Shown: positions 55,270 through 64,000 of the stretch, in pieces
How the letters are laid out: each line of letters begins with the position of its first letter
How positions within the stretch are numbered: position 1 is the first letter of the stretch
DNA from: Reticulitermes speratus
Taxonomy: Eukaryota > Arthropoda > Insecta > Blattodea > Rhinotermitidae
Direction: 5' to 3'
Length of the DNA: 64,000 nucleotides
Assembly: GCA_021186555.1 (NCBI GenBank)
Contig: JAJKFL010000003.1
Coordinates: 36,010,908-36,074,907 of the forward strand
The notes under the pieces: generated by a model
Database searches by the model: none
The model's input: only the letters and a program-made list of their open reading frames with translations
Told to the model about the DNA's origin: nothing
Translations under genes and position numbers: made by a program

Positions 55270-57885
55270 GTTTTATTATTAATTAGTAGGCAAGTGTCTA
55301 GTGCGCAGCTTTACTTGACCAATTACAGGTACAAATTAATAACAAGCATCTTAATCTTATGTAATATTAAATTCTTCGGTCTACACATTTCCTCCTTCCG
55401 CCCTCTAAGTCTGATTTGTTTTTCAGGGGGCCATAGAGGTACAACCCACAAAGTGACCTATGTACACCACTGTTTTCTAGCTAGGCAATCGTATGCGTGT
55501 TAATGCATGAAGTAGGCCGATCATATTAAATATCTGAGTAAGACTTGAGGCAGCGTCGCAGCGGCAATTAACACAAAAAATTGTGACATCACACAAATCC
55601 AAGTTTCAGAAAGTTGAGCATTAAGTAAGCATCAAATAATGCTCTTGAAGTACTGTAAATTTTATATGTCAGTTCTGAGATTACAGCGTCCAGTATTTCT
55701 ACATTGTTTCTTAAGATAATTAAATGTAAATTTAGAAAGAGAGCTTTGTTTATCAAACACATAGTTACAAGCAAAATATAGGACTATGAACTTACCAAAG
55801 GCGCGTGATGTGATTACAATCACGAGTAGTTGCTATATGAAGCCTTTTTTAAAAGTTACAAAATATAGCCCAAATTCAGATTAAAATGCCAAGATTACCA
55901 TGGCCCAAATCATCAATTCCAGTTAATGGTGTTGCCAGTCTAACAGGTCAGTTACATCAGAAAGGAGCAAAGTAAAACCTTTGATAGTTCAGGCCTGAAA
56001 TCGTTTGTGTTCTAATATAACTAGCATATACACTATTATGCATCACATTATTTAGGACTAATCATTTCTGAAAATATTTTCTCATAAATTGACGAGAACA
56101 CATCTGCTGTGGTAATTTAGTGATAGATACATTAATTCACCTATCATCAGTTATTATAATAGGTCCACATTTGAAAATTCAACAATCCTTGAAACTTGTC
56201 AGAAATCAAATTTTAGAGATGAAATTCCCTACAGTCACAACATAGAATCTATTATTGATGGTTTAATACTTTCTACTTTTACTTTAGTGCATCTCACATG
56301 CTTTCTTTACGTCCAGACCACCCTTTCTTACCTACTAACTTATATTATTATTATTGTTATTATAATTGTACAATATATGATATTAATTTTAATATCGCTG
56401 TAATTATAGATTATAGGTTAAATCATAATATGTAATAGAATGAGTCTTAGAACTAAGCATGGGTGGATATTTTTATATTTATATTATACAAAATTTTTAT
56501 TTTGATTTTAAAATCCATAAAATTGTGAGATGAATAAATGAAAAAAGTGATGTATGTGTGTTACGTCACACTTAATTAAACTGTAGATATTACGTTCTCT
56601 TACAAACAGTTAAGGTTCAAGTTGCAGTGAAAGCTTTCTTTGGGAAACAGATGCGTACAAGCAAGGAGTATGCAGGCGTTTTTTCTGGTTACTTTCTACC
56701 ACATCCAGTTCCAATGCACGGGATCTCTTACATATAGAACACTTAGGCTGATGCAGTGGGTAAAAATAAAAGGAGCAGGCGGAAGAAAATAGATGAAAAT
56801 AAACAAACATTTGGGAGGAAACAATAGCAAAAGAGAAGAAGAATAGTAGTGCGATGAAGTTGGAGAGGATTTACCCTAAAAAACAGAAAGAAGTAGCAAA
56901 GAAAAGAGGCTGGTTGAACGCGAATAAAAGAATGGAGCTGTCGAAGATTCCCCTCAGAAGAGCGACGTTGATCAATACATGTCTTGTTGAAAACACACCC
57001 CCACTACGAACCTGTACAGCTACATGCACGTACCTTCCTGCTGCTTTATCACCGAGAAAAATGTCCCACCAGTCCACAGTGTCAGCAGAGAAACTGTGAC
57101 AATTATTCTCTACCCACAAGCAACACTCGTGTCTGCTGCGAGTAAGATGTCTTATTGATCATTACGTTAAGAATAATGGTTGCAGCTTGCTATATTACAC
57201 AGACAGCTAGTCCGGGTTCCATTATTTCTGTTTAATGCGCCTTTCTAACATATCAAACTACCCCGGAGCCAGTCCAGCTTAAGAATCTGGTAGTCACTTA
57301 GCTAGTCGACATTCCAGGCCTCCTATGCCACCATTATTTTCAAAGATGTTTTTATAATCGTCCTCCACTGGAGGCTACCCAGAGACAATTGATCCCAGTC
57401 CATATATTAATGCTCTGTTTCTGTAACACTGCCCTCTCCTTTATGCGTGAATCTCGGAAATTGTCTCTTCCCTCCAACCTCTCCTAAATATTACTTTAAA
57501 TTTATTTAATTTAAAATTACGTTTGACTGGTCACAGTGTAGTAGTGAACAGGGCTCCATGATTCCTCCCATCCTTTACTCACGACGATTTAACTGAAAAT
57601 AACGAGTCTTACATTTATAGCCTTGTTCTAAACATATGAAAATTAGCAATAAAATAATTTTTTTTTATGGCCACGATTTATTTGAAAAGCATGCCGCTTT
57701 TCTTCACTTCAGTACGTAGAATTAGGCTGCAGCTAAACGGCTAACATCTAAGTGTGAGATACAGAATTACTTGCAGCTATGAAATACACCTCTTGGATAA
57801 TAAATGACTGAATTTGATAAGTGGCTAATAAATTTTGAATTTTTATGAACTATATTAGGCTGCACTTGTGGCTGGGATGGGAAAG
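55270..57885. other. Unassigned sequence
   Basis: This is the longest unexplained stretch, 2.6 kb. It holds ATT-rich tracts near 56340 and short open frames (81 and 82 codons near 56860-57120, on opposite strands and overlapping). No domain or repeat is recognised. Confidence 0.4.
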
Positions 57886-57892
57886 ACGAAAG

Positions 57893-58054
57893 ATGAGGTC
57901 TTCGGTCTTAGGCGGCGTAGGTTTGTAGTTGATAATCGAAGTTTCGGTAAAACGTATCGGTCCCATCTTCAAGGGTCCGATATTGTTCCTAAAAAGTCCG
58001 TGACAAATCACTAATCTGCGCCGCGCAACGTCACATAGGAGCGAAGACCTCGAC
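57893..58054. repeat. Foldback family 1, diverged inverted-repeat element
   Basis: GAGGTCTTCGGTC at the left and GAGCGAAGACCTCG at the right are inverted ends. GGCGGCGTAGGTTTGTAG faces AATCTGCGCCGCGCAACGTC. The inner part has TTCGGTAAAACG, CCCATCTTCAAGGGTCC. Read on the minus strand it carries a TTGAAGA...ACCGAAAC hammerhead-like core near 57935-57978. It aligns with 15644-15858, but one arm is shortened. Confidence 0.6.
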
Positions 58055-58059
58055 AATAC

Positions 58060-59180
58060 CTCGACGGAAGCCTGAAATCTAGCAAGGCGAGCGATGCTTA
58101 CAGAATTTCTTTGGAAAACCTCTTGAAAAATGGCCAGTTGGAAGATCGGAAGGAGATGGAAGAATAATAATACAACAAATTTTATTGCGTTGGATTGTGA
58201 ATATAAATCTATATACCTGTACTCTACTTTACTCTGTACTGTAGTGTGAAATAACCGGCTCGGAATTGTGTCCACTGGCCTTGTATTGGCAATGTTAAAA
58301 TTTCAGTTTCTGCTATAACACTGTGAATGGACTTGTTATTAGAGAAGATAAAGTACTGAAGTTATACTGCTGGAACCTTGATATCAAAACTGGTAAGTTT
58401 GCTCATGACGTCAATGATAAAAAAAACTCCACATCCTAGATGGATTAATTTGTCTACAGTGCCAAGAATATTGCATCTCGCAAACACGAAACAACAGCAA
58501 TTCCTTCATTAATATTTCTCAAAACAGTGAAATGTCGACATGATAAAATTCCACAAATATCATTACAAAATACTCAGATTGAATTCGTGATGTCAAAAGT
58601 ACTTACGCTCTTGCTTTTAACTGGGTTCCCATTCAGTAAGTCTTTCCTCCATAACACCATAATTCCATATTCCGGCTGTGTCCTTCTAGCCTTCAAATCT
58701 CAGCCAGCGTGGGTTACCTGGAGGGAACAATCTGTAAAAAATACAATAATAGCAATATATCACTGTTATGTGGACTAAATAAGTTACAAGGTATAAAATA
58801 ATAAGACACAATCGTCGGACTAGAGTGAGACAAAAATTTTAGAATTTCAAGTATTTGTGATTATTGGCCACTATATGTTCGTAGAATTACGTGTGGACAG
58901 GCTATTCTGTTTCCTGCAATATCATTGTTTATTTTTAATATGTAGTAATATTTGCACCTTAGAGTCGTTGGACTTTGTAGTGTAGTGGGTACGTTGGTGA
59001 CAGGTCATATGAAAAGAGGGCTTACGTGGTTCTATTCAGTCCTCCAAGCAAATGCCACTAAAGTAATCTATTGCTGAATGAATGACCGTATGAAAAATTT
59101 CCTGGACTAACGCACAATCAGTATAAAACACGTACACTTTATGCCCCAAGTAGAAGTTGTTTGCTTTAAATATGGAGGCT
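58060..59180. other. Unassigned sequence
   Basis: No coding or repeat signature is recognised. Confidence 0.35.
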
Positions 59181-59184
59181 AATG

Positions 59185-59245
59185 CTTTCTAAAGCTCGGT
59201 AGTTGTTTATGAGTCGAAACGGCGTAACATTCCAGAAGTCTTCAT
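59185..59245 (+). repeat. Foldback family 1, end fragment
   Basis: GCTCGGTAGTTG, GTCGAAACGGCGTAACATTCC and AGAAGTCTTCATC match the outer part of the right arm at 15790-15858. Only about 60 bases remain. Confidence 0.45.
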
Positions 59246-59786
59246 CAACACTAATATGGGAACCTCAAAACGGGCAATTAAACTAGTTAATGTGATTGGT
59301 CGATAAAATAAATATCCTTGAGATGTTCTGTTTACTGCAGCAGTAAATCTCATTAGATTAACTATTAAAATTTTCTCTTCACACTTAACTCATTTTTCAG
59401 AAAGTACTGCGAAATTATCTGATTTCTCTTTAAGCAGAAATTAATAAGCCAAGCGCACATAAAATACGTCAAGTTTCTGAAAAACCTGATTAGTGGTGAG
59501 ACATAAGAATATTATTCAATTAAAAACTTAATTTATAATCTTTCAGATTTAGATTTGGATCCAACCAAAGATTATTTTTATGTTATTGCGGTTATCGCAA
59601 TATTTTATGGCATTATATTTTTTCATTTACTTTTAAAATTTTGCGGCCCAACCTCAAATCTCTTGGCTCACTGCAGTTCGCAGGCAGCAACATATTTGAC
59701 ATGCCTAACCTAAAAACGCAGTTACATTGTCCCAAGTGAAGAGATAGAAAAATAAAACTATGTAAATTCAATTCCGCTTCGTACTT

Positions 59787-60053
59787 CTTTCTTTCTTTCT
59801 TTCTTTCTTTCTTTTTTACTTCGACCTTCTACCTACTCATTGTAGGTGTAGAGGGTTGTTTTTGCACTTGATCACACTCAATGATAACACACACACACTC
59901 GATAGGACTCCTCTAGACGCGGGATCGGCCAGTCGCAGAAATCTCTACCTGACAATACACAACACACAAGAGAAAGAAATCCACGCCCGGCGGGATTTAA
60001 ACCCGCAATCCCAGCAAGCTAGCGGCCGAAGCCCGCGAGGCCACTGGGATCGG
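59787..60053 (-). repeat. SINE group 1 with CTTT-repeat tail, minus strand
   Basis: The head on the minus strand is GCCGATCCCAGTGGCCTCGC and the B box is GGGTTTAAATCCCGCC (decayed). The 3' tail is preserved: CCTCTACACCTACAATGAG, GTAGGTAGAAGG, then a GAAA microsatellite (59787-59815). This shows the full 3' structure of the family. The middle of the body is shortened. Confidence 0.8.
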
Positions 60054-60059
60054 CTTCGT

Positions 60060-62190
60060 TCTTATTCTGTTCCCCTAAATTCCCTGTTCTATTCTATCTA
60101 ATAATAAGAAAAAGAAAAAGGAGTAGGAGGTGGATGTGGAGGAAGATAAGAAGAACAAAGAAGAAGAGTTCGTTGAATAAATAAATTAGAATGAAGCTCA
60201 GAATGTAGACAAGGCGAATTAAATGAATAACATAATATATTACAAATAACTTCGACGTTTATACAAGCCATGCAGTAAAATTAGGGTAGTGAATTTAGGG
60301 AGGCTAAAATGGCCTTTGTATGTGGCTAAGACTGGGGAGAAAAGAAAAGCATCCAGAATTTTCCTGAAGACACATTTCTGAAAAGATCCTCCTTGTACTT
60401 GAAGAAAGCAATGTAACGTTAATATCAGAATGGGTTCTGGACTGCAGGTTGTGAAGACGGCGGTGGATAGAACGGGGTCAGAATCGTTTCTTGTACCGGC
60501 TTTGTCATTAGCGGTGTTCAGACTTACGATTCTAATCTGCGAAGGAGTGGTGGACATGTCTATAGATTCATAGGAGTTAGTACTGTAAAGTAGCAACGAA
60601 ACAACAGCAAACGTTACTAGTTGAAATGCGAGAGTGGTTACATGTGATGTCGAAAGAAGTTTGCTGAAAATAAAGATGCAGAATACTTAAAAATTTTATG
60701 TCATATCTCGTCCTTGTCAAAACTGCAGCAATTGTATGAATACGCAGCCTGCGAAGTTTTGTAATTGTTAGTTTATAGTTTCTGCGAGTTCAGTGTTTAG
60801 TCTGTAGCTCTTATGGAAGGTATGCGTCAAATGTGCTTTGCAGAACTTCTGGTAAAATGCGTACGTACAAATTTTTCCATACTTAGAAACAATTCTGAAG
60901 AAGAGAATTCTTGGTAAATGAAGAACACAAAGAAAAATCTTTGTTGGGGGGGAGAGATTTTGTGTGTTGGAGATTCTGTAATTACGACGAGAGTTGATAG
61001 GGTGGGATGGGTGGGATGTATGGAGGGTGTAGGAATGTAGTGGTGTCGATTTTTCATAGGCTGATGCAGAGTGGCACCACATGGGTATGACATACCCAGG
61101 GTGAAGTAGGTATGGGGAGGAGGAGAGAATAGCACGGATGAAGGGATCTGTTAGTAATCTGCATAGCAAAACGATTTCTCCTGTTGCCTTTATTAAAATG
61201 ATCCTCCCCACTCTGGAACAGACATTGTACCATTTCGCATCCGAGCTTCATCCTCTGAAACGGCCTGGATTCCTTAGGTGACAGTCTAATCCAAATGGCT
61301 TTCGTTTTATCAAAACTAGAAAGATGTAAGAAAAGAGTTTCGTGTCTGAAGTTTCATGAGTAGCATTCAGAGCAAGTACTGAACAGGGAGAATTTTTTAA
61401 ACTTTGAGTTGAGGCTCTTAGTAACAAAATAGTAACTTCCTGGAGAGCAAACACGTGTATTGTTAAATATATGTTTATATATATATTTATTTATTATTTA
61501 TAGTAGTAAAAGCTCTGTACCAGTTTTCATGGGGATCAGCTTCTTGCTTTTTGTGTAGGCTTAATATTTTATTGTTTATTATAAACTACAATAAACGTAT
61601 AATTATCCAGTAACATTCTTAAGCTGATCCTATCAGCTCTGATAGTTTTAAAATGGAAGCGTTTATACAAATCGTTGTGTAAGATGGTGACGGTACTGGG
61701 AGAGGGGGGGGGGGGGGGTTCGGGAGTGATTTGTATGAGTGAAAAAATAAACCGCTAATGTTCCTGTCGTAAACAGTTAAACAGAATTTATTTCAGCTTT
61801 TAGTGTATATTACAAAAGAAAGGACAGATATAAAGAAAATCGAGGGTATGAACCATCCACAGCAACAAGACTTTTAAAGTGGCATTTTCTACTGTGTTTG
61901 GAATTTGCTTTCCGGGCTTTGTCTATCGTCCCTCGTTAAAAAGGAAAAAATACTTCCCTACCCAACATTGGGAATTCCCAGAAGCTGACTACAGCTTTTC
62001 CTCGACTGTGTATGTATCAACCTTATTTTTGGTCTGAGGATGGAAACATTCCTGTCCTCGAAATGCAACTAAAATTTTATTACTCTAAAAGTGACATACC
62101 AATGCTGAAACATCACAGAATTTACCGTTAGTCATGTCGGGAATAAACAACATTTACGAGCAACCTAGCACCCGCATCTTTAGAGCGGAA
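60060..62190. other. Unassigned, with minus-strand open frames and a poly-G run
   Basis: The minus strand holds two longer frames, 118 codons (60240-60596) and 147 codons (60768-61211), the second overlapped by others. Neither shows a recognised domain. The Ser/His/Pro-rich part of the second comes from a GGGTGGGATG-like tract near 61000-61030. A run of about 15 G lies at 61704-61718. A decayed CTGAGGATGG...GAAATG motif lies at 62034-62075. Confidence 0.4.
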
Positions 62191-62200
62191 ATGCATAGAG

Positions 62201-62401
62201 CATGGGCGTCCAAAATTGTTATGGCAAAGGGCCACATCGATTATTGTTGGAGGATTCGCAGGCTGCATGTGAAGAAATGAAAATAAGTGGTGTACCTAAC
62301 CGTCTAAATTACTGTGTAAGATTTAGACTATAAACACAATGTACACATGTGAACTCGGGCAGCATAATATAACCTGGCGGGCCGCGGGTTGGGGATCCAT
62401 A
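62201..62401 (+). mobile_element. hAT-type MITE, 201 bp, perfect 8-bp target duplication
   Basis: The octamer GCATAGAG occurs immediately before (62193-62200) and after (62402-62409). The element begins CATGGGCGTCCAAA and ends GGGTTGGGGATCCATA, short imperfect inverted ends. Inner blocks AAGGGCCACATCGA and GGCGGGCCGCGGGTTGGGG are like those of hAT-derived elements. There is no transposase. Confidence 0.8.
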
Positions 62402-62689
62402 GCATAGAGGTATCAACTAAACCGTCACCTCCATGGAAACCTGAAATCCATTTCAACCTACCTTGTTTTCAGTGGTGATAAAAATATATTAGGTTTAACA
62501 TGGATGGAATGAATAACAAGATAGGCAATGTAACACGGTTGAGCTTTCGCGTGATATTTATACCTCCTCGGCTATCCTAAGAGCCAGATACCAATTCAGT
62601 TGAGAAGAGCGCTTTTATGGCAATTTAATGTCGCCGGAAACAACATAACTTTACTTAGGTGTTCATGTAAAGTGCCCGATATTTTTGCC

Positions 62690-62870
62690 CGATTTTAACC
62701 AAATTTGAATTGATTTTTATACAGATTTCTAAAGTCAAATTTCACAGAAATCCGTGCAGTGGGAAAGGCGCTGATATATGCGGACAGATGGAAGGACGGA
62801 CGGACGTGACGTAGCTAATAGGCACTTTTTGCGTCTACGCGAACGTGCCTAAAATGAAATATATATATGA
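62690..62870 (+). repeat. Possible repeat with GGACGGACGGAC tract
   Basis: Positions 62779-62850 read GCGGACAGATGGAAGGACGG, ACGTGACGTAGC, AATAGGCACTTTTTGCGTC. The GGACGGAC motif also occurs, in reverse, in the tandem unit at 10455. Homology outside that motif is not evident. Confidence 0.3.
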
Positions 62871-62871
62871 T

Positions 62872-63175
62872 GACAGGATGTAAAAAACAGTGAAATTTAC
62901 GGGAAGTAATATTTCGTAATGGGGATAACTGCAGGTATATGAAACACCAGAAATTACACGAATGGCTGGAAATTTTCGAAGGGAAACGGACGACGTTTGA
63001 CAGTACAAGTTATGGGAAGCCACCGACTGCAATAACTGTTAACTCAGGTGGATGTTCGAGATAGAACCAACATTGGAAAAAAAACACCTGAAATTATAAT
63101 GCATTTTGATTATGTGAAAGAAGAAGTACATGTTTATGTCCAAAGTAAGTAAATTATTGTGACTAAATTAGAATA
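62872..63175. other. Unassigned sequence
   Basis: Nothing is recognised. Confidence 0.3.
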
Positions 63176-63179
63176 TTTG

Positions 63180-63352
63180 TGGTCAAACTCACGCCCCGAT
63201 CGCTTTGCCCCCATGTAAAAACCTCAGTACCTATTGAACAGGAAATTTGTGGGCCTCAGATCCGGTCAGAAGGTTTTGAAGGAGAGGAAAAATCTCTTGC
63301 TCTTACTAGGATTTGAAAGCCGGACTGACAAAAGCGTAGCCTAATTACGGTA
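63180..63352 (-). repeat. SINE group 2, minus strand
   Basis: GTCAAACTCACGCCCCGATC, GCTTTGCCCCCATG, ACCTATTGAACAGG and TCAGATCCGGTCAGAAGG are the group-2 body in reverse. A decayed B box (AGGATTTGAAAGCC) lies near 63309. Confidence 0.65.
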
Positions 63353-63359
63353 CCCAGTA

Positions 63360-64000
63360 CGTCGAATGATACATTGATTAATGATTAATAAACTGGGAAG
63401 GACTGGAAGGGACAAGGTGGCCTAATTTAAGAGCCTCACTCGCATTTTGCAAGAGGTGGAGAAAATGAGGAAAACGAAGTCAAACTTCAGTCAGGATAGC
63501 GGATGTGCTGAGACGAGGCAGAAGTGCTAATCTCTCTACTGTGAGACTCGGAACAAAGCATGTTATAATTCAGAATCTCACGACGCTGATTATGAAGTAT
63601 TCCTGTGCTCTGTCTTTTGCTACATACACGCACGGAGAAGGGTCACTAGAGGCGTTCGTACTCTTTCCACAAAGCTACAAGTCACTTCCCAGAAGTACCT
63701 TTCTTTGAGACTTTGTCCTTCCGCAAGAGTTGTTTGTGTTTTGGATTAAAACTATTTTACCTACATCCTAGACCCTCATAAATTACAGGCTGTCGGTTTG
63801 CAGTTACATGTGATTCCCACTCAAGTCGGAGTCAAAGTACAAAATCCATAGCGTAGTTAGTTTAGCGTAGCTTTGAAGGGGTGCGAGTGGTGCGACAGCC
63901 CCTGGCAGCAGAGCTTCAGGGGCTTAAACGAAAATTTTGATTTTGTGCGTCAAAAAATTTTAAATTACTGAGCCGAATATAAGGAAATCCAGTAAATAAT
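63360..64000. other. Unassigned, with a C/G-rich repeat-like segment near the end
   Basis: Near 63876-63932, GGGTGCGAGTGGTGCGACAG then CCCCTGGCAGCAG and CAGGGGCTTAAACG look like a decayed transposon end. It resembles, but does not clearly match, the C-rich repeat at 53003. Confidence 0.3.

Noticed and set aside
56854-57119. Overlapping 81- and 82-codon frames on opposite strands
   Set aside because: No recognised similarity. Two open strands over the same bases are a common result of chance composition.
62034-62075. CTGAGGATGG...CTCGAAATGC as a hammerhead
   Set aside because: The core spacing is similar, but no stem I and no GTH triplet after GAAA can be found, and no repeat element surrounds it.

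Overview
The window reads as intergenic or intronic DNA from a large, repeat-rich animal genome, most likely a hemimetabolous insect of the cockroach/termite type (Blattodea). That placement is an inference. It rests on AT-rich sequence without dense ORFs, several tRNA-derived SINE families with pol III A and B boxes, RTE-type and related LINE fragments with peptides common in insect genomes, DUF4817-type Tc1/mariner transposase remnants, hAT-type MITEs and many foldback elements. I found no intact host protein-coding gene, no true tRNA or rRNA gene and no CRISPR array. Nearly all ORFs are short chance frames or translations of repeats.

Layout. 1-2.9 kb: an unclassified repeat, LINE 3' ends and a SINE. 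3.9-5.3 kb: a foldback element, a hammerhead-like motif and a SINE. 8.2-9.0 kb: SINEs. 10.4-11.4 kb: a tandem unit of about 473 bp. 12.4-14.2 kb: a SINE, then a frameshifted LINE reverse transcriptase. 15.2-15.9 kb: a LINE scrap and a foldback element with arms of about 90 bp. 17.7-23.2 kb: SINEs, two hairpins and the inverted partner of the first repeat. 24.6-31.2 kb: SINEs, LINE scraps, a foldback element and a GC-rich block with CRE-like and YY1-like sites. 32.1 and 45.5 kb: two 165-bp hAT MITEs of one family. 33.6-34.0 kb: a foldback element with hammerhead-like arms. 37-40 kb: SINEs and hAT pieces. 40.5-41.0 kb: a dead transposase. 42.3-47.5 kb: SINEs and MITEs. 48.0-50.2 kb: a hairpin, a hammerhead-like motif and a DUF4817 transposase pseudogene split by a nested foldback element. 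52.1-55.3 kb: SINEs and a 5'-truncated LINE copy. 57.9-62.4 kb: foldback elements, a SINE and a hAT MITE with a perfect 8-bp target duplication. The rest is unassigned.

The most notable signal is a recurring motif resembling a type I hammerhead ribozyme (CTGANGA, stem II, GAAA, a tiny stem III, then a GTA or GTC cleavage triplet and stem I). It sits in at least two foldback families, often once in each arm in opposite orientation. In several copies stems I and II pair although their sequences differ. Helix III is self-complementary (ACATATGT, ACATGT, ACGT), which would suit dimeric hammerheads like those known from Penelope-like elements and retrozymes. Activity is unproven, and most copies have an extra U between the core and stem II. 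The window therefore reads as layered mobile-element debris, not as a set of cooperating genes.
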